The notes under the pieces are model-generated. The model was not told the DNA's origin and made no database searches. It saw only the letters and a program-made list of their open reading frames with translations. 16,207 nt of DNA from Candidatus Colimorpha enterica (GTDB lineage: Bacteria; Bacillota; Clostridia; Oscillospirales; CAG-272), in NCBI GenBank assembly GCA_000433515.1, contig FR891144.1:1-16207 (forward strand). Direction: 5' to 3'. Shown one piece after another: positions 1 through 7,196 of the stretch (positions within the stretch are counted from its first letter, which is position 1; each line of letters starts with the position of its first letter). The position numbers were made by a program, and so were the translations under genes.

Positions 1-50
1 GCTTTTATTGAAATATGATGCCTCATAATAAATGAAAGGAATTGAATTCG

Positions 51-2789
51 ATGAAAAAACGTATACTTATGCCGTTCATAACGGCGGCACTGCTCTTTAC
101 GGGCTGCTCCGGTGGTGGACATGGCGGAAGCACTGACAGCGGAACCGTCAGCGACAGCGACACCCGGATCCCTGATATTAACGACGGAGCAGCCGTCGGC
201 ATTGTCGGAAAGCTCAGCACGAAAACCGACAAAAATTCGGTATCGGTCAGTACCGGAGACGTTTCGTTCGGTCTGTCTGCCGGACTGGCGTTCGGAATCC
301 GTGACGGTGTCGGTACTGTTCTTCTTTCAAAATCGGGAAAGACATCAGTGATCGATGACAGCGGGAAAACCGTGATTTCAAGTAGCTGGAGCAGAAACGG
401 CGCAAAGCTGACGACGGGGTTGAATATCGAAGAAACGTCTGTAACCGTGAGTCAGAACGCAGAAGCGGTTTCCGGCGGCATTTCCGGTGTACAGTTCTCA
501 ATCCAGGTCTCTGATAAATACAATATAATCGTACCCTATCAGAACGGGATAAGGCTGACAAAAAAGAACCCCGGAACTCCGTACGGCACAAAATGGACCT
601 ACGGCGGTCTGTCTGCTATCCAGATGCAGATGTTCATAATAGAGGGCGAAAACGGCGGTGCACTGGTCTATGCCGACGATGCTTTCACACAGTTCAAAGA
701 GCTTGAGGTAAAGCACTCATCAAACGGCTTTACGGTTCTTGTGACAACCGTTCCACAGGCTCCGTTTACCGATTACAAAGAGTTCACAGCCGTCGATTGG
801 AAGATCATCCCGTACAGCGGAAACTGGACGAGCGGAACTGCGATCTACCGCGATTTCGCAAGAGAGAAATTCGGACTTGATGAATCGGATGCAAAGCGTC
901 CCGATTGGGTGGATGACATCGGGCTTGTCGTCCTTACCGATATGCACAGCAAAGCGGAGCTTGACGCACTTGCAAAAAAGGTCGATCCGAAGGGAGTGCT
1001 TCTTCAGGTGCCGGACTGGAGAGTCGAGAGGTACGATATCAACTGGCCTGACTATACGCCTCAGCCCGGCGTCAGGGAGATGATCGAATATGCCCACTCG
1101 CTCGGATTCAGAGTACAGCTTCATTGCAATATGAACGGTTGTCAGACAGAGCTTCCGGCATACAGTAAGGTAAAGCGGTATCACATGAAGGACGCTTTCA
1201 CCGGAAAGGAAATAAGCGAAGATTTCACCGACGTCAACGGAACACACTATCATTTTGCGCAGATCAATCCGGCGTCCTCTGAATGGAGAAGCTATGTGAT
1301 TGCAAAAATAGTCGCCGCAGTCAAGGAGACCGGAGCTGATGCGGTACATCTTGATCAGTCGCTGCTCTCGTACAACGACGGAAACGGATATGTAGACGGC
1401 CTTACCTCACTTCAGGGAAACGTGTTGTATCAGAAGGAGCTGGCTGAAGCGCTTCCGGAAGGCGTCGCGATAGGAGGGGAGGGCATAACCGATTTCAATG
1501 CGGTTTATTCCACGTTTCTTCAGTCACATGTCTACGGTCTTGACAGTACGAAGAAAAGCTGGTCGCATTCCGAAGCCGCACAGATAGTGCCGATTACTTC
1601 TTCCGTTTTTACAGACACGGTGACATATCAGTGGCCGGGGCTTCCGGTTGTGGCAGCGGGAGAATATTATCTTGCGTGGTATCTGCGGGGGACTGCAATC
1701 GGTCATATACCCACGCTGATGCGTGAATCACCGCAGTCGATTCTGTCCGATGACGACATTATGAAAGCGGTACTCAGCGAGGCACGGTGGTTTACGGAAA
1801 AAAAGCCTGAAAGGGTCTACGGCGGATGGGATGCCGACACCATTATGCGCTGGAGACTGAAGGACGGCACATTTGCGCAGGCAAGGCGGGACAAATACGG
1901 ATATGTGCTCCTTGCAGATGAAAACGATTCGGGAAGTGTGCTTACCCGTATCCTGTCCGGAACAGTCAGTGCGGATGTGAGCGGCAGCATACAGGGTTGG
2001 AACGCATATAATGATAAATCAATAATTTGTCTTGATCCCGACAGATATTACCTTGTATCAGGAAACAGCAGAGAAGAGAAGAATACGGTCATAACTTCAG
2101 CGAGCGACGGGGCGTATCTGACGGATTTTGTCGAGAGTGCCGATGCGCTCAGAATCAAATTTGCTTATCGGTCTCGGAAAACCGGTAATGTCACGTTCAC
2201 GGTCAGAAGCAAGGCAGGTATTTCGTATGTATACAGCAAAAGCGGCAAAGCAGAGCTTTCCGAAGAAAACAATGGCATATATAAAGTGACAGCTCCGGTT
2301 GGGGAATATGTCAATCTGATTTTTTCCGGCTTGTCACCAATCAGGCTTCCGAAATCACTGTACGGTGAACAGTCAGAGGCATATATCATCGGGAATGACG
2401 GAAGAATTCGCCACGATGACTCGCTGACAAGATCAACAGGCAGTTTCGGTGGAAAACTCAGAAAAAAAGTCACAGTTTCCGTTCCTGCATTATCGATGAA
2501 TTCGCTTGACTATATCGTGGCTCTCCCGGATAGTGACGGGCTGACGTTGTCAGCTCTTGTCGGAACGCAGGATGCGCTTTATTCAGGGCTTCCGGTCTCG
2601 GTTTCGGTTGACGGTGAGACGGTATGGATGGGTGCACTGTCAGCTGACGGAAAAACCGCCGATGTCTCGGCCTCCCTTTCGAATTACAGAGGAAAGACCG
2701 TGGTGATCACTCTTTGTGTTGACGGCAGACAGCTTGACGGAATAACACACAGCGTGTCGTGGTGCGACCCGGTTATCACAGGTAAATAA
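51..2789 (+). CDS. Lipoprotein, DUF6259-like TIM-barrel glycoside hydrolase (putative)
   Basis: A 912-residue surface enzyme, probably a glycoside hydrolase of the DUF6259 type; family call from memory, substrate unknown. The N-terminus has MKKR, a hydrophobic stretch and a lipobox-like LFTGC with the acceptor at Cys19 (Phe rather than Leu at -3), then a Gly/Ser-rich tether. Residues ~40-260 look like a beta-sandwich. Residues ~285-560 look like a TIM barrel, with VPDWRV (~320), a strand ending in AVHLDQS (Asp435) and another ending in AIGGEG (Glu477); this Asp/Glu pair is the candidate catalytic pair. The remainder is beta-rich and could be accessory domains. An ATG at 51 lies ten bases after AAAGGA (35-40). 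The alternative TTG at 42 sits too close to that site and would put residues ahead of the signal peptide. No promoter is visible in the 50 bases upstream, so the gene may belong to an operon beginning before the window. Confidence 0.6.
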   Translation: MKKRILMPFITAALLFTGCSGGGHGGSTDSGTVSDSDTRIPDINDGAAVGIVGKLSTKTDKNSVSVSTGDVSFGLSAGLAFGIRDGVGTVLLSKSGKTSVIDDSGKTVISSSWSRNGAKLTTGLNIEETSVTVSQNAEAVSGGISGVQFSIQVSDKYNIIVPYQNGIRLTKKNPGTPYGTKWTYGGLSAIQMQMFIIEGENGGALVYADDAFTQFKELEVKHSSNGFTVLVTTVPQAPFTDYKEFTAVDWKIIPYSGNWTSGTAIYRDFAREKFGLDESDAKRPDWVDDIGLVVLTDMHSKAELDALAKKVDPKGVLLQVPDWRVERYDINWPDYTPQPGVREMIEYAHSLGFRVQLHCNMNGCQTELPAYSKVKRYHMKDAFTGKEISEDFTDVNGTHYHFAQINPASSEWRSYVIAKIVAAVKETGADAVHLDQSLLSYNDGNGYVDGLTSLQGNVLYQKELAEALPEGVAIGGEGITDFNAVYSTFLQSHVYGLDSTKKSWSHSEAAQIVPITSSVFTDTVTYQWPGLPVVAAGEYYLAWYLRGTAIGHIPTLMRESPQSILSDDDIMKAVLSEARWFTEKKPERVYGGWDADTIMRWRLKDGTFAQARRDKYGYVLLADENDSGSVLTRILSGTVSADVSGSIQGWNAYNDKSIICLDPDRYYLVSGNSREEKNTVITSASDGAYLTDFVESADALRIKFAYRSRKTGNVTFTVRSKAGISYVYSKSGKAELSEENNGIYKVTAPVGEYVNLIFSGLSPIRLPKSLYGEQSEAYIIGNDGRIRHDDSLTRSTGSFGGKLRKKVTVSVPALSMNSLDYIVALPDSDGLTLSALVGTQDALYSGLPVSVSVDGETVWMGALSADGKTADVSASLSNYRGKTVVITLCVDGRQLDGITHSVSWCDPVITGK

Positions 2790-2800
2790 AAATACAACAA

Positions 2801-2845
2801 AAAAGCGCTTCCCAACGGGTTGTTCCGTAACGGGGAGCGCTTTAT
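2801..2845. terminator. Convergent bidirectional hairpin terminator
   Basis: An inverted repeat with arms AAAGCGCTTCCC (2802-2813) and GGGGAGCGCTTT (2832-2843) pairs over 12 bases with one G-T wobble. It lies between the stop of the lipoprotein gene and the stop of the LacI gene, which face each other. Read on the minus strand the stem is followed by a T-rich run (complement of 2781-2801), a good intrinsic terminator for the regulator. On the plus strand the trailing TTTATTTAT is weaker but usable. Confidence 0.85.
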
Positions 2846-2863
2846 TTATGGCAGTTAATACCG

Positions 2864-3871
2864 TCAGGATGGCGCGGTCAGCCTTTTAACTGAGTTTCTG
2901 ACAACAAGATGCGGCTTTATCATCCTGACAACAGGTGCATGTGTCTCCGGATCATCCTTGCTGTTTATCATTTCAAGGAGGAAATCCGATATGTTTTCTC
3001 CGATCTCATCCATAGGGTGCGCAACTGCGTCGATGTGCATGAAATCAAGCCATTCGTTGTCGTCGTAGGAAATAAAACTGATATCGTCAGGTATTTTCAG
3101 ATTCAGACATTGGCATGCCTTGAGCGCAGAGAGAGTGAACATACTGCTTGATGAAATGACGGCTGTAGGACGAAGTTCGCTGGCGGCATAGGCGATAAGG
3201 CTGGCAGTGTCCGCGTCAGTGTCGAGATAGAGAACACACCCGGGTACGCATTCCGCCCCTGCTTCTTCCATCGCGCGGCGGTATCCTGCGATTTTTAGGG
3301 ACGATTCGCGGTTGACCTCACTTTCTATTATCAAAATGCGGCTGTGCCCCATGTTCAGCAGATACTTTGTTGCCATATATGTGCCGAACTCGTCGTCTAT
3401 GAAAAATGTATCAAGATAGTCGTAAAGGTTGCGAGTGAACTGAAGCACCTTGATGTCAAATCCTGCCATCGCTTTAACAAGATCCTCGTTCTTGCGCGAT
3501 ACCGGAATAAAGATAAGCCCGTCAACTCTTGAAGAAATGAACGATTCAAGGTATTTCCGCTCCTTGTCCGGCTTTTCGTCGCTGAATGTCAGCATCAGGC
3601 GGTAGCCGTTATCGGTCATGTGGCTCTCGACTGACTGGGTTATTTTTGTATAGAATTTGTTGTTGTAGTTGGACAGCAGAAGTCCGATTATCTTGCTCTG
3701 CTTCTTTTTGAGGGACTTGGCAGAGTAATTCGGGAAATAGCCGAGCTTTTCAGCTGCCTCACGAACCTTTTTCCTTGTTTCGGGGTGAATATAGCAGTCG
3801 TCTCTGAAAGCACGTGATACCGTTGTCTGTGATACCTTTGCAAGTTTGGCAACATCGTGACTTGTTATCAT
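2864..3871 (-). CDS. LacI-family transcriptional regulator
   Basis: A 335-residue DNA-binding regulator of the LacI/GalR family. The N-terminal helix-turn-helix is typical (HDVAKLAKVSQTTVSRAF, residues ~5-22), followed by the hinge region (GYFPNYSAKSLKKKQSK) and a periplasmic-binding-protein-like sugar-sensing domain from ~residue 60 (SKIIGLLLSNYNNKFY onward). Length is normal for the family. ATG at 3871 is preceded on its own strand by AAGGGA about nine bases away. It has its own promoter (3917-3945) and lies downstream of, and in the same direction as, the GH32-like gene. It probably senses a sugar from the surrounding hydrolase genes, and the palindrome at 5562-5587 is the best candidate binding site. 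The ligand cannot be read from sequence. Confidence 0.93.
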   Translation of the reverse strand: MITSHDVAKLAKVSQTTVSRAFRDDCYIHPETRKKVREAAEKLGYFPNYSAKSLKKKQSKIIGLLLSNYNNKFYTKITQSVESHMTDNGYRLMLTFSDEKPDKERKYLESFISSRVDGLIFIPVSRKNEDLVKAMAGFDIKVLQFTRNLYDYLDTFFIDDEFGTYMATKYLLNMGHSRILIIESEVNRESSLKIAGYRRAMEEAGAECVPGCVLYLDTDADTASLIAYAASELRPTAVISSSSMFTLSALKACQCLNLKIPDDISFISYDDNEWLDFMHIDAVAHPMDEIGENISDFLLEMINSKDDPETHAPVVRMIKPHLVVRNSVKRLTAPS

Positions 3872-3916
3872 CTGAAGTAATCCCTTCGGTATTGTTTAAA
3901 CTTGTACTATGATTTA

Positions 3917-3945
3917 ATTATAACACGATCCGATCCGTATTTCAA
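3917..3945 (-). promoter_or_regulatory. Sigma-A promoter of the lacI-type gene
   Basis: On the minus strand a TTGAAA -35 element (complement of 3940-3945) and a perfect TATAAT -10 element (complement of 3917-3922) are separated by exactly 17 bases. Transcription would start near 3910, giving a leader of about 40 bases. An 8-bp palindrome GTTTAAAC (3894-3901) lies just after the expected start and could be an autoregulatory site, but this is weak. Confidence 0.8.
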
Positions 3946-3997
3946 GCGGCACAAGGATTTTTTTGTTATAATCCCGGCTGATATGCCGCATCTGCAG

Positions 3998-5500
3998 TCA
4001 GTCTATTGAGAACACCGACAGATTTCCGAATCCGGCAGTCCCGCGTTCTGTGTAATATCCGATCTTCCCTCTGGAGTGACCGGGACAGAACAACTGAAGG
4101 CAACGGACACCATTCACAAAAACATAGAATATGTCTCCGCAGGCGATGATTTTCATGTCATATTTCCGTTTACATTCGACGGGAATTTTTTTCTTTTCGA
4201 TGACCGGAAACTCGCGCGTCGCAGTGAACCACACCTCGCCTCTGAGTGTATCAAGAAGGACAACGTATGCCCCGGCGCGGCAATCTTTGCCCTCTGCGCG
4301 AAGGACAATCCCCGCCGCTTCGCACTCAGGGGTGACCGTGGCTTCGATTATGCAGTCGGTGCAGTCGGTATCATACAGTCGTATGCTCCAGTCGTCCGGG
4401 CAGTATCCCGTGACACTTCCGCCGTCGGAATTCCAGCTTCCGGGAGTGCCCCATCTGCCGTCATTCTCCAAAAGCGCGCTGCTGTCCGACGAGAATATCA
4501 ACCCGGTTTTCATGTTCTCAAGCTGTTCGCACCACATGGGAGAAAGATGGTCTCCTGTCCGCACAAGCTCTGCAGGAAGACCGATCGAGCCAAAATGACT
4601 GCCGCAGACATCCTCGCCCTGCGTGTGGAATACATATCTTTTTCCGTTCAGTTGGAGCGTTTTTGAACAGAAGCCCTGCCAGTTGACCGAGCCGAGGATC
4701 TCGTGCCCGAAAACCTCTGTGAAAGGCCCCTCCGGTGAATCGGCGCAAGCCTGTATTGTGGCAAGAGACCAGTCCGGCTGCCCGGTGCAGTATCTTTGTC
4801 CGTACATATTTCCGGTCAGACACAGCATCCACCATTTCCCGTCAAGAAAGAACACGTCCGGCACCTCGACACAGCCATATCTGTCGGGAATGAAGCACGG
4901 CTTTCTCTGCTCCCAATGAACAAGATCGTGTGAATATGCAAGTGCTATGACCGATGAAGCTGCACAGCTGTCACTATGCACTCTCGCCGCAAAATAGCCG
5001 TAATAACCGTCCCCGTCAGGATCTTTGACAACACAGAGATCACGGCAGTCGATCAGCTTTTCGCCGTGACCGATAAGCCTGATCTGATTTTCATAAGAGG
5101 CATACAGCTCCGGATTACAGCGGATGACCGGACTCTCCGGGTGACGCACATAGTTTATTCCGTCGTCAGAAACCGCAAGCCCGATCGAAGAGTCATTGAT
5201 GTCGCCGATGCGGTGATTTGCGGTATAGTACATATAGCGCCGACCGTCCTTCAGAAACGTGCAGCCCGTCCAGAGATCACCGTCGTCATAACTGCCTGCC
5301 TTACCGGGATACAGCACCGACGGTCGGTGCTCCCAGTGAACAAGATCCTTACTTACCGCATGACCAAGTGCGCCGGTCTCGCCATTTCTTTCAGGATGAC
5401 CGGGGCGTGCCTGCTGGAGAAACGTACAGTGTATCTCTCCGTTATGTTCGTAATACCATGTATCCCAGACATAAATCCCATCGGGGTGAAAACAGTTCAT
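3998..5500 (-). CDS. GH32-like (clan GH-J/GH-F) five-bladed-propeller glycoside hydrolase
   Basis: A 500-residue, apparently cytoplasmic enzyme (no signal peptide) resembling the beta-fructosidase/GH32 group. The propeller covers ~residues 1-320. The N-terminal strand holds FHPDGIYVWDTWYY with Asp13 as candidate nucleophile in place of the usual WMNDPNG. CRDLCVVKDPDGDGYYG (152-168) recalls the RDP motif, and CVEVPDVFFLDGKWWML (210-226, Glu212) sits where the acid/base Glu of the EC motif would be. DLVHWE occurs twice, as is common in such propellers. Residues ~365-498 form a beta-sandwich like the GH32 C-terminal domain. ATG at 5500 follows AAAGGA at about seven bases. It is divergently transcribed from the esterase-GH31 pair, with lacI downstream. 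No U-tract terminator follows it, so readthrough into lacI is possible. Activity on fructans is not assured given the altered motifs. Confidence 0.78.
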   Translation of the reverse strand: MNCFHPDGIYVWDTWYYEHNGEIHCTFLQQARPGHPERNGETGALGHAVSKDLVHWEHRPSVLYPGKAGSYDDGDLWTGCTFLKDGRRYMYYTANHRIGDINDSSIGLAVSDDGINYVRHPESPVIRCNPELYASYENQIRLIGHGEKLIDCRDLCVVKDPDGDGYYGYFAARVHSDSCAASSVIALAYSHDLVHWEQRKPCFIPDRYGCVEVPDVFFLDGKWWMLCLTGNMYGQRYCTGQPDWSLATIQACADSPEGPFTEVFGHEILGSVNWQGFCSKTLQLNGKRYVFHTQGEDVCGSHFGSIGLPAELVRTGDHLSPMWCEQLENMKTGLIFSSDSSALLENDGRWGTPGSWNSDGGSVTGYCPDDWSIRLYDTDCTDCIIEATVTPECEAAGIVLRAEGKDCRAGAYVVLLDTLRGEVWFTATREFPVIEKKKIPVECKRKYDMKIIACGDIFYVFVNGVRCLQLFCPGHSRGKIGYYTERGTAGFGNLSVFSID

Positions 5501-5561
5501 ATGATTATCCTTTCGATACCGGCAAGAAGACTGCCGCTATTTGTCTGATGTTTGTTTCGGA

Positions 5562-5587
5562 ATATTGTGAAAACGTATTCACAATAT
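5562..5587. promoter_or_regulatory. 26-bp palindromic operator (LacI-family or CcpA/cre type)
   Basis: Arms ATATTGTGAA (5562-5571) and TTCACAATAT (5578-5587) are exact inverted repeats around AACGTA, whose inner ACGT is also symmetric; only the 5572/5577 pair breaks the symmetry. The central CG and the core TGAAAACGTATTCA fit both LacI-family operators and the cre consensus (TGNAANCGNWNNCA). It lies just downstream of the -10 element of the minus-strand promoter at 5600-5628, where a bound repressor would block the GH32-like gene. The neighbouring LacI protein is the most economical partner. Confidence 0.8.
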
Positions 5588-5598
5588 ATCACAATATA
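5579..5598. repeat. Tandem direct repeat of a TCACAATATA half-site
   Basis: TCACAATATA occurs twice in direct tandem (5579-5588 and 5589-5598). The first copy is the right arm of the palindrome at 5562-5587; the second adds a third half-site reaching the -10 element of the minus-strand promoter. It may allow an additional contact or a second dimer to bind. Confidence 0.6.
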
Positions 5599-5599
5599 T

Positions 5600-5628
5600 A
5601 TTATGCCATAGAATCTGCGTTTTGTCAA
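5600..5628 (-). promoter_or_regulatory. Sigma-A promoter of the GH32-like gene
   Basis: On the minus strand a consensus TTGACA (complement of 5623-5628) and CATAAT (complement of 5600-5605) are spaced by 17 bases. The predicted start near 5593 places the palindromic operator at roughly +6 to +31. Confidence 0.78.
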
Positions 5629-5687
5629 GCCAAACCTACGCTTTTTATGTAAAATGTTTTGACTGTATTCTTAAAATTGCATCGAAA

Positions 5688-5701
5688 ACATTCACGAATG
5701 T
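5688..5701. promoter_or_regulatory. Short palindrome upstream of the esterase promoter
   Basis: ACATTCACGAATGT is a 6-2-6 inverted repeat ending two bases before the -35 box of the plus-strand promoter. It contains a TTCAC element like the arm of the larger operator, but with different spacing, so it may be a weaker or different regulator site. Confidence 0.4.
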
Positions 5702-5703
5702 GC

Positions 5704-5732
5704 TTGACAGAATGCGTGCGATATGATAAAAT
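5704..5732 (+). promoter_or_regulatory. Sigma-A promoter of the esterase-GH31 operon
   Basis: Perfect TTGACA (5704-5709), 17-base spacer, TAAAAT (5727-5732). Transcription would start near 5739, about 27 bases before the chosen ATG of the esterase. This is nearly full consensus, so tight repression or catabolite control would be needed to silence it. Confidence 0.85.
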
Positions 5733-5765
5733 GACTATGTAAACATATTTTGAGAGGTGATTTTC

Positions 5766-7154
5766 ATGTCTGAGTGTTTACTGACGTTCGACTGCCCGCA
5801 GGACTACACAGTGTTTCAGCAGGTCGACGGTTTCTGCGATATCACTGTCAGTGGTTCTGCCGATACTGCGATCAGCGGAGATATCATGCTTGCGATCGTC
5901 AGGGAATACAATGGTACATATGTCAGACGATGGGAAAAGGCGGCAGTTTCCGGAGCCGGATTCAGTCACACGTTTAAGAAAATACCGGCAGGCGGACTTT
6001 ATTCTGTCCTGTCAGCAGTCTGCAGCAACGGAATGCCGAGTGATTCCGGTCTTTGCGGCGCGGCGGTACTTCATATCGGAGTCGGTGACGTGTTTGTGAT
6101 TGCCGGTCAATCCAACTCGGCAGGTTTTTCAAAAACTCCGGGGTGCAGAGAGCCTGCTGCGGGAATACATATGTTCAGAAACCGATGTCGCTGGGATATT
6201 GCTTCTGACCCTATGAACGAAAAGACTGACACCGCACATCCCGAAAACGCCGAGCTTTTCCTTCCCGGTCAGTCTCCGTGGCTGGCTTTTGCCTTGGCTC
6301 TGAAGCGTGAACTTGGATACCCTATCGGTCTGATACAGACATCTGTAGGAGGATCGCCTCTTTCAGCGTGGAATCCGGAGGAAAACGGCATTCTTTTCAG
6401 GAATATGATCAGAACCGTCTCGATGTGCGGCGGCAGAGTGAAGGGTGTTCTGTGGTATCAGGGGGAAACGGACGCCGGAGGAGAAACAGAAACAGCCGGA
6501 TATCTTGAACGTTTTGCCGGTTTTGTTTCTGCGGTGAGGCGTGAAATGAATGACCCCTTACTGCCTTTTTTCACCGTTCAGCTTAACAAGTTTCTTTCCT
6601 GTACTGACCCGGATACCGATCGCCGTTTTGCGGAGATCAGGGAGGCTCAGAGAAAAGCCGGAAAGATTCCCGGAGTTACCGTGATTCCGTCTCTCGACCT
6701 TACTCTGTCAGACGAAATTCACAACAACTCTGCCTCAAATAATGCGCTGGGAGAAAGAATAGCGTTTACCGCACTCGGAAAAATATACGGAGCGGATTAT
6801 ATCTCATCGGTTCCCGATATTTCTGACGCATACGTTTCGCCTGACGGCTATGCAGTACTTGTTTTTGACGGTGTATCAATGTATCTCGTCGGACGCGGGA
6901 TCCCGACGGAAAGATCGGAGTTTGTCTTTTTTGATGAAAAAGGAGAAATCCCGATCGAATCCTGCGGATTTGCTGGAGACAGAATATTTTTCCGGCTGTC
7001 GCGCAACCCGTCCGGCAACGTTTCCGTAAGCTGCGCGCCGCATGCATACAGCGGATACGGCGTGCCGTTTGACAGGGGGACCGGGATACCTGTGCCGGGA
7101 TTCGTAAACTTCCCGTGCAGACTCTCCGATGTCCGTGAATTCAGAAATAATTGA
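5766..7154 (+). CDS. SGNH-hydrolase, sialate O-acetylesterase-like carbohydrate esterase
   Basis: A 462-residue esterase expected to remove acetyl groups from sugars. SGNH blocks are clear: VFVIAGQSNSAG (nucleophile Ser116), QTSVGGSPLS (conserved Gly, ~191-200), GVLWYQGETD (227-236) and SDEIH with Asp316 and His319 completing the catalytic triad. An N-terminal beta-rich part (1-105) and a C-terminal beta domain (~345-460) flank the catalytic core, as in SASA/DUF303-type proteins. No signal peptide is seen, so it probably acts in the cytoplasm. GAGGTG at 5753-5758 is correctly spaced for ATG 5766; a GTG at 5757 overlaps that ribosome site and is rejected. It is the first gene of an operon with the GH31 gene 42 bases downstream, which suggests deacetylation before glycosidase trimming. 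Sialic acid is not necessarily the substrate, since the family name is broad. Confidence 0.85.
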   Translation: MSECLLTFDCPQDYTVFQQVDGFCDITVSGSADTAISGDIMLAIVREYNGTYVRRWEKAAVSGAGFSHTFKKIPAGGLYSVLSAVCSNGMPSDSGLCGAAVLHIGVGDVFVIAGQSNSAGFSKTPGCREPAAGIHMFRNRCRWDIASDPMNEKTDTAHPENAELFLPGQSPWLAFALALKRELGYPIGLIQTSVGGSPLSAWNPEENGILFRNMIRTVSMCGGRVKGVLWYQGETDAGGETETAGYLERFAGFVSAVRREMNDPLLPFFTVQLNKFLSCTDPDTDRRFAEIREAQRKAGKIPGVTVIPSLDLTLSDEIHNNSASNNALGERIAFTALGKIYGADYISSVPDISDAYVSPDGYAVLVFDGVSMYLVGRGIPTERSEFVFFDEKGEIPIESCGFAGDRIFFRLSRNPSGNVSVSCAPHAYSGYGVPFDRGTGIPVPGFVNFPCRLSDVREFRNN

Positions 7155-7196
7155 CCACAGAATGAAAGGAATCTTCCTGACAGGGGAAGAAAAACA

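Noticed and set aside
720..1349. Minus-strand open frame of 209 codons inside the lipoprotein gene
   Set aside because: Antisense shadow of the barrel region; no ribosome site or recognisable motif.
3894..3901. GTTTAAAC palindrome as an operator of the LacI gene
   Set aside because: Only 8 bases, lacks the central CG of LacI-family sites, and does not resemble the palindrome at 5562-5587.
3961..3997. Hairpin (CGGC/GCCG) after the GH32-like gene as a terminator
   Set aside because: Only a 4-base stem and no T-run in the direction of transcription.
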